Positions 43,375 to 53,084 of a DNA stretch of 64,000 bases are shown piece by piece (within the stretch, counting starts at the first letter, position 1; each line of letters starts with the position of its first letter). This stretch comes from AP-15 sp963736715. GTDB taxonomy: Bacteria > Pseudomonadota > Alphaproteobacteria > ATCC43930 > CGMCC-115725. The notes under the pieces were generated by a model. The model made no database searches. It was not told the origin of the DNA and saw nothing but the letters and a program-made list of their open reading frames with translations. A program made the position numbers and the translations under genes. The stretch spans positions 62,001 through 126,000 of the forward strand of contig CAVTQA010000051.1 of NCBI GenBank assembly GCA_963736715.1, written 5' to 3'.

Positions 43375-44542
43375 CGACGTCCGCCGAAAACGACGCAACG
43401 ACGATCGGCGCGCTGCGAGGCCCGCTCGAGGGCCGCCCCGCGGTTCTCGCCCGACGCCGCCCCTTACGCCAGAGATTGCGGCTGCCGTTGATGCTCGCGG
43501 GGCCGATCCTCGTACTGTTGGCGGCGGGCTACTGGTACCTGACCGGCGGGCGCTACGTGTCGACCGATGACGCCTATATCCAGGCTGCGCGGGTTGCGAT
43601 CAGCACCGACATCTCCGGCCGAGTCGTCGAAATCAAAGTCAAGGACAATCAGAAGGTCGCTGCTGGTCAGGTGCTCTTTAGGCTTGACCCGCGCCCATTC
43701 CAGATTGCTGTGGATGAAGCCAAAGCGCAGCTCGCCACCGTGCGGTACCAAATTCACGCGACTAAAGGCGACTTATCACCAGAAACGGGCGGATGCCCGG
43801 GCGACCGAGGCCACGGTCGACTATCAGCAGCACGAGTTCGAGCGGCAGCAACGCTTGGTCGCTTCCGGCACGGCCTCGCAGCAGCAATTCGATCAGGCCA
43901 GGCAGACGTATGAAACCGGGCGCGCGCAACTCGCGTCCAAGCAGCAGGACGTCGCCGTCGCCCTCGCCAACATCGCGTGGCGATCCGGAGATTCCTCTCG
44001 AGCAACACCCGATGGTGCAGCACGCACAAGCTGCGCTCGACCGTGCCGAGCTCAATCTTTCCTATACGGAAATCCGCGCGCCCGAGAACGGGATCGTTAC
44101 CAAAGTCGACCAGCTTCAGGTTGGCGACTACGTCAACGCCTCGACGCCGCTATTCTCGTTGATGTCAACCGACCGAATATGGGTCGAGGCCAATTTCAAG
44201 GAGACCGAGCTCACTCATATGCGGCCGGGCCAGGAGGCGACGGTCGAGGTCGATACCTACCCCGATGTTGAATTTCACGCCAAGGTCGAGAGCCTCAGCC
44301 CCGGCACCGGGCTGACCTTCTCGTTGCTTCCGGCCGAGAATGCGACCGGCAATTGGGTGAAGGTCGTCCAGCGTCTGCCGGTGCGCCTCAGCCTTGTGCA
44401 TTTGGACCAAGACGCGCCGCTGCAGGCCGGGCTCAGCGCGACCGTCGAGGTCGACACCCGCCATCGCCGGCCTTGGCTAGATCGGGTCCAGGGCATGTTC
44501 GCCTGGCTGACGGGGCCGGCAACCCGAGCCGCGGAGCGGTGA
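43371..44542 (+). CDS. emrA: HlyD/EmrA family membrane-fusion protein, two frame changes
   Basis: Reads from TTG 43371: a single transmembrane anchor (LPLMLAGPILVLLAAGYWYL), then the EmrA start GGRYVSTDDAYIQAARVAIS and the lipoyl half IKVKDNQKVAAGQVLFRLD. The coiled-coil hairpin continues in a second frame from ~43767 (ARATEATVDYQQHEFERQQ) and the beta-barrel in a third from ~43977 (LDRAELNLSYTEIRAPENG). The last frame ends at TGA 44540-44542, overlapping the next gene as GTGA. Each shift is one extra base. Intact EmrA bridges the inner-membrane pump to an outer-membrane channel. Confidence 0.85.
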
Positions 44543-46071
44543 CGGATGAGACGCGCGCCCCGGTCGCGAACCGGGGCGCGATCACCGTCTCGATCATGTT
44601 GGCGACCTTCATGCAGGGCGTCGACACGACGATCGCCAATGTCGCGCTGCCGCACATGCAAGGCAGCTTTTCCGCGGCGCAGGATCAGATCTCCTGGGTC
44701 GTGACCTCTTACATTGTCGCGGCGGCGATCATGACGCCGTTGACCGGCTGGCTCGCCGGGCGCTTTGGCATCAAGTGGGTGTTTTTCATCTCGGTCACCG
44801 GGTTCACCGTGGCGTCGGCCTTGTGCGGGGTGGCAACGAGCCTTGCCCAAATGGTGATCTATCGGTTGCTGCAGGGTATCTGCGGGGCGGCGCTCGTCCC
44901 GCTGTCACAATCGGTACTGCTGCAGATCAACCCACCCCACCGTCATGCCCAGGCGATGTCGGTCTGGGGCATGGGCGTCATATTGGGCCCGATTATCGGC
45001 CCGGCGCTCGGCGGCTGGCTGACCGACCAGTACAACTGGCGCTGGGTGTTCTTCATCAACGTGCCGGCGGGCGTTCTCGCCGCCGCCGGCATCCTGATCT
45101 TCATCCGCGAGACGCGTCACGGTCGCCGCGAGGGGTTCGACTTCTTCGGCTTCGCCACATTGAGCCTGGCGATCGGCGCCTTACAGATGCTGCTCGACCG
45201 TGGCGAGCTCAAGGATTGGTTCGGCTCGCCCGAGATCTGCGTCGAGGCGGCGATCTCCGGGCTCGCTATTTATCTGTTCATCGTACACACCGCGACCGCC
45301 ACCGAGCGGTCATTCCTCAATCGCGACCTGCTGAAGGACACCAACTGCATCGTCGGCACGGTAATGATGTTCCTTGTCGGCATCCCGCTTTACGGGACCA
45401 TGACCTTATTGCCGACAATGCTGCAGGATCTGATGAACTACCCGGTCATGACGACCGGGCTGGTGACCGCCCCACGCGGTGTCGGCACGATGGTCGCCAT
45501 GCTTGTCGTCGCGCGCCTGATTGGCCGGGTGGACATCAGGCTGGTCATCCTGACAGGTCTTCTGGTGACTGCGGTCGCAATGTGGGAGATGACCGGCTTC
45601 TCGCTTTATATGGGGATGGGCCCGATCATCGTGACGGGCGTGATGCAAGGTTTTGGATTGGGGTTCGTGTTCACCCCGCTCAGCACGGTAACCTTCTCGA
45701 CCTTGCCGCGTCAGTTGCTGACTCAAGGCACCGCGTTTTTCAGCCTGATGCGCAACATCGGCGGCAGCGTCGGCATCGCGGTCGTCGAAGCGTTGCTGGC
45801 CGAGAATACCCAGGTCGTCCACTCTCGACTTATCGAGCATTTGCGGCCGGACAATCCGTTAGCCCAATCGCAACTGGCCTCACCGTACAGCCTGACCGAC
45901 CCATCGGGCATCGCCGCGCTGAATGCCATGGCGACGCGTCAAGCCGCGATGGTCGCCTATATCGACAATTTCAAGCTGATGATGATCATGGTTATCGCCG
46001 GTCTGCCACTAGTGTTGTTGTTGCGCAAAACAGCGCCGGCAGCGCGCGCTGCCGCCGTCGCCGCGGAGTAA
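44539..46071 (+). CDS. emrB: DHA2 family multidrug efflux MFS permease (EmrB-type), copy 2
   Basis: A 510-residue 14-helix antiporter, clearly paralogous to copy 1 (TIANVALPHMQGSFSAAQDQISWVVTSYIV, PLTGWLAGRFGIKWVFF, GPIIGPALGGWLTDQYNWRW). Start GTG 44539 overlaps the emrA stop, the classical EmrAB coupling, so this is the pump partner of the neighbouring emrA. The close similarity of both copies along their whole length points to a local duplication. Confidence 0.92.
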   Translation: MTDETRAPVANRGAITVSIMLATFMQGVDTTIANVALPHMQGSFSAAQDQISWVVTSYIVAAAIMTPLTGWLAGRFGIKWVFFISVTGFTVASALCGVATSLAQMVIYRLLQGICGAALVPLSQSVLLQINPPHRHAQAMSVWGMGVILGPIIGPALGGWLTDQYNWRWVFFINVPAGVLAAAGILIFIRETRHGRREGFDFFGFATLSLAIGALQMLLDRGELKDWFGSPEICVEAAISGLAIYLFIVHTATATERSFLNRDLLKDTNCIVGTVMMFLVGIPLYGTMTLLPTMLQDLMNYPVMTTGLVTAPRGVGTMVAMLVVARLIGRVDIRLVILTGLLVTAVAMWEMTGFSLYMGMGPIIVTGVMQGFGLGFVFTPLSTVTFSTLPRQLLTQGTAFFSLMRNIGGSVGIAVVEALLAENTQVVHSRLIEHLRPDNPLAQSQLASPYSLTDPSGIAALNAMATRQAAMVAYIDNFKLMMIMVIAGLPLVLLLRKTAPAARAAAVAAE

Positions 46072-46091
46072 ATTGCAAGGGGAGTGGAACC

Positions 46092-46872
46092 ATGCGGCTC
46101 GAAAATAAAATCGGCATCGTCACGGCGGCGGCTTCCGGGATGGGCCGGGCCGGGGCGATACGGTTCGCCCGCGAAGGGGCGGCTGTGGGCGTCGTCGACA
46201 TCGATCAGGCGGGGGTCGATGCAGTCGTCGGCGAGATCACCGCCGCGGGCGGCCGGGCGCTCGGCCTCGTCGGCGATCTGCGCCAGGACGATTTCGCGCA
46301 CAGCATCGTGCGGCGCACCGCTAATGCCTTTGGCGGGCTCGATTTCGTGTGGAACCATGTCGGCCATCCCGGTCCCGCCTCGATCGAGGGCATCGACATG
46401 GCGGATTTCGAGATCGCGCTCGACCTCAACCTGCGCACTGTGCTGGTGACGACCGAAGCGGCGATCCCCGAGATCCGGGCCCGCGGCGGCGGCGCTCTGC
46501 TCTACACCGCCTCGACCTCGGGCATTCAAGGCTCGGCGTTCAGCCCGGTCTACTCGATGGCAAAGTTCGGCGTGGTCGGCTTCGTCCGCTCGCTCGCCAA
46601 GCGCCTCGCCCCAGATAAAATTCGCGTCAATGCGATCTGTCCCGGCCCGATCGACACGCCGATGTTGCGGATCTTCGTATCCCGGCCGGACCAGCAGCGC
46701 ACCGCCGGACAGGACAAGGAGGCGCTGGTCCAAATGCGAGGCCGGCAGAACCCGATGGGCCGCACCGGCAAGCCCGAGGAGATCGCCAATGCCGCCCTTG
46801 TTCCTGATTTCGGACGAGGCCTCGTTCGTTTCCGGCGCCGCATTCCCAGTCGACGGCGCTGCAACTGCGTGA
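46092..46872 (+). CDS. SDR family oxidoreductase, frameshift near the 3' end
   Basis: Starts at ATG 46092 behind an AGGGGAG site, 21 bp after emrB. MRLENKIGIVTAAASGMGRAG has a variant TGxxxGxG with Ala in place of the first Gly. TASTSGIQGSAFSPVYSMAK carries the catalytic Ser, Tyr and Lys, and AICPGPIDTPM follows. After EEIANAAL the written frame derails near 46796; skipping one C gives the family C-terminus FLISDEASFVSGAAFPVDGA and a TGA at 46870-46872. About 259 residues when corrected. Possibly part of the efflux transcript. Confidence 0.83.
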
Positions 46873-46888
46873 GTTGGGCGCGGTCGTG

Positions 46889-46958
46889 GAGATTGCTTCG
46901 TCGCTGCGCTCCTCGCAATGACATGCATCTTTCATTGCGAGCGGAGCGAAGCAATCTC
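46889..46958. repeat. Extragenic palindrome between convergent genes
   Basis: GAGATTGCTTCG at 46889 pairs with CGAAGCAATCTC ending at 46958; the arms extend inward through CTCGCAATGAC/TCATTGCGAG. This repeat type is widespread in Bradyrhizobium-like genomes. Here it lies between the SDR and dioxygenase ends and can act as a two-way terminator. Confidence 0.7.
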
Positions 46959-46974
46959 GGCGTGAGGAGCCGCC

Positions 46975-47833
46975 TTACTCAGCAGCCTCGCGGGCTTCGG
47001 CGCCGAAATCATTGATCGACACCCGCCAGTGGATGCGGTCCTCCTCCGGCGGGTAGTCGCCGGCCGCCTTGTGATACGAGCAGCGGTTATCCCAGATGAC
47101 GATATCGCCTTTGCGCCATTTGTGGCGGTATTCGGCATCGGGCTGGATCATGTAGCCCTTCAGCTCGGCGATCAGCGCATTGCTCTCCGCCCGGTCGCAG
47201 CCGGCGATGTCGACGATCTTGCCGGGATCGAAATAGAGCGATTTGCGGCCGGTTTCGGGGTGGGTGCGAATAATCGGATGAAATACCGGCTTCCAATCCT
47301 GGTCATCCTTGTCGAGAAGCGGTGACCCGCCACGGCGGCCGCCATAGGAGAAGGCGCCCATTACCCCGTCGAGCCGTCGCTTCAACCGCTCGGGCAGGGC
47401 GTCATAGGCCGCGTAACCATTGGCGAACAAAGTGTCGCCGCCACGGCTCGGAACGGCGAGCGCGTAGAGCTGGGTCGCCTTGAAGGGCTGCTGATTGTAG
47501 GCCCCGTCGGTATGCCAGCCCTCGGCGCCGCGACGATAGATGGCGTCGTTGAGCTTGCCGTCGGCATCGAATTTGTTGATCCCGAGCATCGTGATCTCGG
47601 GGACCTCGGGATGGCGCGTCGATTTCGACGGGTGCGGGACAACCGGCCCGAAGCGGCGGCTGTATTGCAGGAAGTCGCGGATTTCGAGCTCCTGGTCGCG
47701 CACGACGAGGATGTTGTAGTCCAGCCAGGCTCGATAGATCGGCGCAAACCCTGCGTCGTCGAGGGTCTTGACGTCCGACGCTGGTGACCTCGACACCGAT
47801 CTGCGGACCCATGCGGCGTATCTCGACCATCAT
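46975..47833 (-). CDS. TauD/TfdA family Fe(II)/2-oxoglutarate dioxygenase, frameshift near the 5' end
   Basis: The N-terminal MMVEIRRMGPQIGVEVTSV (from 47833) and the remainder, DVKTLDDAGFAPIYRAW onward, lie in two frames joined by one extra base near 47780. The metal site WHTDGAY is followed by the distal His and Arg in DNRCSYHKAAGDYPPEEDRIHWRVSI. Corrected length about 285 residues. Such enzymes hydroxylate and cleave sulfonates, aryloxyacids or similar using 2-oxoglutarate. No sulfonate transporter is adjacent. Confidence 0.85.
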
Positions 47834-47956
47834 TCGCTCTCCCGTCGGCAGCCGCGCAATGGTCGGCCTCGGGTCTCCAGCGTGTCAAACCGAGAATCGC
47901 GATAGTTGCCATGCATCAAACCAGCTAATCTCGCCGGCGGAATTGGGAGGGGAATC

Positions 47957-48895
47957 ATGAAGCTGGTGCTTTTTCAGACTCCCGGGCGGGACGTGGCGGT
48001 ACCCGGGCTGCTGACCGATCGCGGTGTCGTCGATATTTCCGGCATTACCGAGAAGGGCCATACCCCGCAATTGACGATGCAGGTGCTGATTGATGGGTTC
48101 GAGCGGCTGCGGCCATCTCTCGAACGCCGGGCGGCAGAGGGCGACGCGTTGCCGTTGAGCTCGGTCCGCCTGCGGGCGCCGTTGCCGCGGCCCGGCAAAA
48201 TCCTCTGCTGCATCGCCAATTATTGGGAACACGCGCAGCGCGAGGCGCGACCCTTAAATATGTTCCTGAAAAACCCGGAGGCCGTGGTCGGGCCGGGCGA
48301 CACGATCGCTCTGCCGGAGTTCACCGAACCGTGGATCTTCATGCACGAGGCCGAGCTGGCGCTCGTCATCAAAGGCCCGGCCAAGAAGGTCAGCCAGGCG
48401 AATTGGCGGAGCGCCGTGTTTGGCTATACCTGCCTCATTGACGTATCGGCGCGCGGCGAAGGGAGGCGGACTTGGAAAGCCGGCAGCTGGCTCGGCAAGT
48501 CGTTCGATACCTTCGCGCCGATCGGCCCTTGCATTGCGACCGCCGACGAGATCCCCGAGCCCAATGATCTGGTCGTGCGCTTCTGGAACGACGGCCAGCT
48601 GCGTCACAACTACAACACCGACGACATGGAGCACCGAGTGCCCGAGCTCGTCGGGTTCGCCTCGGCGATCATGACATTGAACACCGGCGATTTGATTGCC
48701 TGCGGCACCAATCACGAGGGGCTCGGCGCATTGCAGAATGGCGAGAAGGTGGAAATCGAGATCGAGCGCATCGGGCGAATGTCGCTCAACGTCGTCGACC
48801 CGCTAAAGCGCAGTTGGGAGCGCGGCATCTATATGGGCGCCGACTCGACCAATCCTGAGGCTGTCAAACGGCACCGCCCGCAAGGCGCCGGCTGA
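47957..48895 (+). CDS. Fumarylacetoacetate hydrolase family protein
   Basis: A 312-residue protein starting MKLVLFQTPGRDVAVPGLLT at 47957 with GGGAGGGGAA upstream. The FAH-type catalytic domain shows GKILCCIANYWEHAQRE, PEFTEPWIFMHEAELALVIKG with metal-binding Glu residues, FGYTCLIDVSARGEGRRTW and GDLIACGTNHEGLGALQNGE. Members include hydratases, decarboxylases and hydrolases of aromatic meta-cleavage pathways. Divergent from the dioxygenase gene, so possibly a shared promoter region. Confidence 0.88.
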   Translation: MKLVLFQTPGRDVAVPGLLTDRGVVDISGITEKGHTPQLTMQVLIDGFERLRPSLERRAAEGDALPLSSVRLRAPLPRPGKILCCIANYWEHAQREARPLNMFLKNPEAVVGPGDTIALPEFTEPWIFMHEAELALVIKGPAKKVSQANWRSAVFGYTCLIDVSARGEGRRTWKAGSWLGKSFDTFAPIGPCIATADEIPEPNDLVVRFWNDGQLRHNYNTDDMEHRVPELVGFASAIMTLNTGDLIACGTNHEGLGALQNGEKVEIEIERIGRMSLNVVDPLKRSWERGIYMGADSTNPEAVKRHRPQGAG

Positions 48896-48969
48896 GCGCC
48901 CCACAATATCGGAACCCCCGTCTGAACCTCTTGTTTGCCTTTTACCTACGGCCAACAGGAGACGACGCA

Positions 48970-49359
48970 ATGAGCGACGTTAGAACTGCGACGACTGCTA
49001 CCCATCTGGAAGCAGACGAAACTAACCGGCTTATTTCCTCCGAAAAGGTCGCCGGCACCTCCGTCTATGATCGCAGAGGCGAAAGTCTAGGCTCGGTGCA
49101 TCACCTGATGATCGACAAACATACCGGCCAAGTCGCCTATGCGGTGATGTCGTTTGGCGGGTTTCTCGGGATTGGCGAAAGCTATCATCCGCTGCCCTGG
49201 AAAATGCTGACCTACGACACCCGTTTGGGCGGCTATGTCGTCGATCTCGACCGCAACAGGCTCGAGGGCGCCCCGAGCTACACCTCGCGCGACATGCCGA
49301 ATTGGGACGACCGTTCATACACTGGGCGGATCGACCAGTACTGGATACGGCCGGTCTAA
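48970..49359 (+). CDS. PRC-barrel domain protein
   Basis: A 129-residue protein starting MSDVRTATTATHLEADE at 48970 behind an AGGAGA site. The PRC-barrel (residues ~20-90) reads LISSEKVAGTSVYDRRGESLGSVHHLMIDKHTGQVAYAVMSFGG, with a conserved PLPWKML turn. The C-terminus ends in an aromatic-rich tail (DRSYTGRIDQYW). PRC-barrels occur in photosynthetic reaction centres and in many small stress- or RNA-associated proteins of alphaproteobacteria. Confidence 0.85.
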   Translation: MSDVRTATTATHLEADETNRLISSEKVAGTSVYDRRGESLGSVHHLMIDKHTGQVAYAVMSFGGFLGIGESYHPLPWKMLTYDTRLGGYVVDLDRNRLEGAPSYTSRDMPNWDDRSYTGRIDQYWIRPV

Positions 49360-49537
49360 AAAGCACCTGTAAGCGGCGCTCTGTAGGGGCGCCGCTTCTC
49401 TCGCCGCCTTTCTCCGCACTTGCCAGGCACAGCCAAGCTTTTTGGGAACCGCATTGCTCGGAGGAGGGTTGTCTTATTGAGCCGTCGTCCTGAGCTACCG
49501 ATGGCGGCGAAGACTGAACCAGTGGAGGCCTTTTATC

Positions 49538-49777
49538 ATGGCGGGTCGAGAACAATCCCAGACCTCGAAACGCGGCACGGACGAGAAGCCGCAGCGCGAT
49601 ATCGCCGGCGGGGGCCACACGACCAGCGGCAGCAAGGGCGAGGAGCGCGCGCACGGCGTCAAAAACCAAGGCTCGGTCGGCCGCGACGTGCCTGACGAAA
49701 GCAAGGAAAGGAACACGGAAATCGCGGTGGAGGCCGGACATAAAGGGCCGGGCGAGCGTCGCGACGCCAAGCGTTAG
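49538..49777 (+). CDS. Small hydrophilin-like protein
   Basis: A 79-residue, very hydrophilic, glycine- and charge-rich protein (MAGREQSQTSKRGTDEKPQR, HTTSGSKGEERAHGVKNQG, KGPGERRDAKR) with no hydrophobic core, hence probably intrinsically disordered. A GGAGG site precedes the ATG and a clear intrinsic terminator follows. The composition resembles hydrophilins made under desiccation or stationary phase; the PRC-barrel gene just upstream fits a stress context. Function inferred only. Confidence 0.6.
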   Translation: MAGREQSQTSKRGTDEKPQRDIAGGGHTTSGSKGEERAHGVKNQGSVGRDVPDESKERNTEIAVEAGHKGPGERRDAKR

Positions 49778-49796
49778 CGGCGATATTCGCCAGGTG

Positions 49797-49826
49797 AGAG
49801 CCCCGCCGAAGCGGGGCTCTTTTTTT
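49797..49826 (+). terminator. Rho-independent terminator
   Basis: Ten-base stem AGAGCCCCGC / GCGGGGCTCT with loop CGAA, directly followed by a run of T. Ends the transcript of the hydrophilin-like gene. Confidence 0.9.
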
Positions 49827-49888
49827 CTGCGACCGCCTTGCTGGTCCGCAACACTATAGCAGTTTCCGACCGAATTTGCATCGCGGTC

Positions 49889-49979
49889 TCACCCCCTCCC
49901 AAACCCTCCCCCATCAAGGGGGAGGGCCCGAAAGCACACTCCCGCCCCCTCGATGGGGGGCGGGTCGGGGTGGGGGTGA
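49889..49979. repeat. Extragenic G/C-rich palindromic repeat
   Basis: A nested palindrome: TCACCCCCTCCC at 49889 pairs with the GGGGTGGGGGTGA end at 49979, and CCCTCCCCC-atcaa-GGGGGAGGG lies inside. Typical dispersed repeat of rhizobial genomes. It sits in the 374-bp gap 49778-50151, which otherwise holds only the terminator. Confidence 0.65.
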
Positions 49980-50151
49980 TGCACGCCAAACCGACCAACA
50001 GCATAGGCGGGGTGCAGCGACTCGATCGAAACCCGCTCTAGAATTGCCATAATAAAACAGTCAGGGCCGCGGTCGTGCCAGTGTGGAACGATCCGGGCAC
50101 GAGCAATACGCCTGCTGTAGATTCAGTGCAGAAACAGGAGAGACGGTGCGA

Positions 50152-51720
50152 TTACGTCAGCAGGCGTTCGAGTGTCTCCAGGGTATCTGCTTCGTGGAAG
50201 GGCTTGTCCCAGCGGATGCGGTGGATGCGCGGGAAGCGCATCGCCACGCCCGATTTGTGGCGGGTAGACCGGTGGACGCTGTCGAAGGCGACTTCGAGGA
50301 CGATCTGCGGGGCCACTTCACGCACCGGCCCCCAGCGCCGCACAGTATTGTTGCGCACCCATTGGTCGAGACGGCGCAATTCCTCATCGGTAAATCCGGA
50401 ATAGGCCTTGCCGACCGGCACCAGCTCGTCGCCGCGCCAGGCGCCGAAGGTGTAGTCGGAATAGAACGAGGAGCGCTTGCCGTGGCCGCGCTGGGCGTAC
50501 ATCAAGACCGTGTCGAGGGTCAGCGCGCCGCGCTTCCATTTGAACCAGGGACCCTTCGGCCGGCCGGAGACATAGAGGGAATCCGCCCGCTTCAGCATCA
50601 GCCCCTCGATGCCGCGCTGGCGCGCCCCGTCGCGCAATTCCGCGAGCTCCTCCCAGCTGGTGAACGGCACCATCGGCGACAGGTCGAGAGCGGGGCGCGG
50701 CTCCCGCACATACCACGCTTCGAGCCGGCGCCGCCGCTCGGCAAAAGACAGGCCGCGCAGGTCTTCCGGCCCCTCGCGCAGCATGTCGTAAAGCCGGACT
50801 GCGGCGGGAAAATCGCGCAGCAATTTCGGGGTCGGGGTCTTGCGGTTGAGCCGCTGCTGCAGGTCATTGAACGGCGCAGCCTCGCCGTCGCGGATCACCA
50901 GCAGCTCGCCGTCGAGCGTCACCTCTGGGGGCATCGCCGCGCAAATATCGGGAAAGGCTGCGCCGATATCGTCGCCCGAGCGCGAATAGAGGCGCTTTTC
51001 GCTGTCGCGCGCGACAAGCTGCACGCGGATGCCGTCCCATTTCCACTCGGCGAGATAGTCGCGCGGGTCGAGCCCCGCGATGTCGGTGTCCTCCAGCGGC
51101 TGGGCCAGCATCAGCGGGGTGAAGGTCGGCAGATCACCGACCTCGGGCGGCGGGTGGCGGCCTTCGAGCCAATCGAAGAGCGGCTGGTAAGGCGGCACGA
51201 GGCCATGCCAGATTTCTTCGATACGGTCGAGGTCGACCCCGCTCCATTCGGCGAGCGCAGTCTTGGCGAGCCGCGCCGAGACGCCGATCCGCAGCTCGCG
51301 GGTGACGAGCTTCAACAACGCCCAGCGCCCCGTCGCATCGAGCGCGTCGAGCCACGGTTCGAGCAGGCCCGGGACCTCGCTGCGGCTCGCCCCTTTCAGC
51401 TGCTCGACGATCTCGGAAAGATTTGGGACGTGGCCTGCGCCACCCGGTGCGGCGGGCCAGATCAAGGACACCGTCTCGGCAAGGTCGCCGACAAAATCAT
51501 AAGACCAGCCGAGCAGCTCGGGGTCGACGCGGGCGGCGGCGAGGGCGCGCACCTGGCTCGGCTTGGCCTCGTCGAAGACGAGCTCGCCGGTCAGCGCCGC
51601 CAATGCCCAGCCCCGTTCGGGGTCGGGCGCAGCCGCAAAATATTCCCGCATCAGCCGCAACTTGCCATTGCGCGACGGCGTGAACAGCAGCGCATCGAGG
51701 AGGGCCGCGAAGCGGCCCAT
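50152..51720 (-). CDS. ATP-dependent DNA ligase (LigC/cisplatin-response type)
   Basis: A 522-residue ATP-dependent ligase. The ATG at 51720 is chosen because MGRFAALLDALLFTPSRNGK is the usual family start and GGAGGAGGA lies just upstream. The nucleotidyl-transfer motif is EWKWDG with lysine 227; further nucleotidyltransferase motifs are LDGELLVI, IEGLMLKRADS and GPWFKWKRG, followed by an OB domain (TLDTVLMYAQRGHG). In many alphaproteobacteria it is encoded next to an MBL exonuclease and a DEXH helicase for DNA-damage repair. Here the exonuclease lies 5.7 kb away, with only a remnant at the usual site. Confidence 0.9.
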   Translation of the reverse strand: MGRFAALLDALLFTPSRNGKLRLMREYFAAAPDPERGWALAALTGELVFDEAKPSQVRALAAARVDPELLGWSYDFVGDLAETVSLIWPAAPGGAGHVPNLSEIVEQLKGASRSEVPGLLEPWLDALDATGRWALLKLVTRELRIGVSARLAKTALAEWSGVDLDRIEEIWHGLVPPYQPLFDWLEGRHPPPEVGDLPTFTPLMLAQPLEDTDIAGLDPRDYLAEWKWDGIRVQLVARDSEKRLYSRSGDDIGAAFPDICAAMPPEVTLDGELLVIRDGEAAPFNDLQQRLNRKTPTPKLLRDFPAAVRLYDMLREGPEDLRGLSFAERRRRLEAWYVREPRPALDLSPMVPFTSWEELAELRDGARQRGIEGLMLKRADSLYVSGRPKGPWFKWKRGALTLDTVLMYAQRGHGKRSSFYSDYTFGAWRGDELVPVGKAYSGFTDEELRRLDQWVRNNTVRRWGPVREVAPQIVLEVAFDSVHRSTRHKSGVAMRFPRIHRIRWDKPFHEADTLETLERLLT

Positions 51721-51768
51721 TCCTCCTCCGCGTCGAAACCGACCAGCGCCAGCCGGGGGGCTAACCCG
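51721..51768 (-). pseudogene. Probable 3' remnant of a ligase-associated exonuclease gene
   Basis: Immediately upstream of the ligase start the minus strand can be read GLAPRLALVGFDAEEE, resembling the end of the intact exonuclease at 57424 (RARALALTGFEEDE). This is where the exonuclease normally ends in the usual exonuclease-ligase pair, often overlapping the ligase start. Short, so tentative. Confidence 0.4.
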
Positions 51769-51845
51769 GATCCCGCCCGGGGCCAATTCGACAAGGGAGG
51801 CGGCCGGGTGCTGTCCCATCCCGGACAACCCTGTTCACGGCACGC

Positions 51846-53084
51846 TCAGGCTTGGCTTCTCGGCCGCTCGACGGGCCCCAGTGTAATGATGCCTCGTTCC
51901 ACAAGGTCGACAATTCGAACGGAATCGTAGCCGATCTCAGAGAGTACCTCCTCGCTGTCGCGGCCGATTTCGGGTGCGGGCCGGCGCAAAGCCCCGGGCG
52001 TTTCCGAAAGGCGAGGAATGATATTGTGCATGAGAATTTGCCCCGCCTCTGCATCCGGAGCGTCGATCAGAACCCTCCGGGTTTTGACGTGCTCATCCGC
52101 AATAAACGCGCGAATGTCATAGACTGGTGCTACTGTGACCTCAGCTTCCTGCAATATAGCGAGGCATTGATCCCGATTTAATGTTGAAACCCAGTCCTGT
52201 ACGACTCTGTCGACCTCGTCGATGTGCTCCATGCGATCAGAGTTTGTCCGAAATTTGGGATCGTCGATCATGTCCGAACGGCCGAGGGTGTTGAACAGCC
52301 GATCGGCCATTGATTGCACGGACGCCGAGATCGCGACGTACAGACCATCTCTGGTACGGTAGACATTACGGGGTGCGACAGCATCCGAGCGGCTGCCGGT
52401 GCGTGACGGCTGTTTTCCCGAAAGCGCGTATATCGCGGGATCGGGACCGAGGATCGACACGAGCGGCTCCAATAGAGACAGATCGATCACCTGGCCGCGT
52501 CCGCCTCGTTCGGAGTTACGCACTGCCATGATTACTGCAAATGCACCATAAAGACCCGCTACCATATCGGCGAGCGCCATATTAGGCAATGCGGGCGGAC
52601 GGTCGGGAAAGCCATTCTTCGCGGCAAATCCCGACATCGCTTCGATGAGCGTGCCGAATCCCGGCCGATCGCGGTAGGCACCGGTCTGTCCAAAGCCCGA
52701 GATTCGCACTATCACAAGATTCGGATTCCGACCGAGCAAGACCTCGGGGCCGAGTTGCATTTTTTCCAGAGTCCCGACTCTGAAGCTCTCGACAAAAACG
52801 GCCGCCCGCTCGACGAGATCAAGCACCACGGCTCGCGCCGCCTTCCTTCTGAGATCGAGCGCAAGGCTCCGTTTGTTGCGCGCGTAGACCTTCCAGAACA
52901 CACTCACCCCGTCTTCGCGTAGCGCGCGAAGCGGATCGCCTTTTTTCGGGTCCTCAACCTTGACAACATCGGCACCAAAATCGGCCAGAAGCAAGGTCAA
53001 CATATTGCCGCAAACGAAACGCGAGAGATCGATGACGCTTAGGCCTTCGAGCGGCGCGGCAGCTGTCGAATCCCACATTAGCAT
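51846..53084 (-). CDS. CaiB/BaiF family (class III) CoA transferase
   Basis: A 412-residue CoA transferase of a different subgroup from the two at 5.6-9.2 kb. PLEGLSVIDLSRFVCGNMLTLLLADFGADVVKVE, RNKRSLALDL and FGQTGAYRDRPGF are visible. The predicted catalytic Asp is D173 in ALADMVAGLYGA, the CaiB/alpha-methylacyl-CoA racemase pattern. The DNA looks less GC-rich than the flanks. It separates the ligase from its exonuclease, consistent with insertion of foreign DNA. Confidence 0.86.
   Translation of the reverse strand: MLMWDSTAAAPLEGLSVIDLSRFVCGNMLTLLLADFGADVVKVEDPKKGDPLRALREDGVSVFWKVYARNKRSLALDLRRKAARAVVLDLVERAAVFVESFRVGTLEKMQLGPEVLLGRNPNLVIVRISGFGQTGAYRDRPGFGTLIEAMSGFAAKNGFPDRPPALPNMALADMVAGLYGAFAVIMAVRNSERGGRGQVIDLSLLEPLVSILGPDPAIYALSGKQPSRTGSRSDAVAPRNVYRTRDGLYVAISASVQSMADRLFNTLGRSDMIDDPKFRTNSDRMEHIDEVDRVVQDWVSTLNRDQCLAILQEAEVTVAPVYDIRAFIADEHVKTRRVLIDAPDAEAGQILMHNIIPRLSETPGALRRPAPEIGRDSEEVLSEIGYDSVRIVDLVERGIITLGPVERPRSQA

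Noticed and set aside
44775..47015. 746-codon frame spanning emrB copy 2 and the SDR
   Set aside because: Its first part is an alternate frame of emrB. Only the part from 46092 is a real gene (SDR), which starts with its own ribosome site.
49889..49979. Possible CRISPR or riboswitch from repeated C/G blocks
   Set aside because: No regular spacing or spacers; it is one nested palindrome typical of extragenic repeats.
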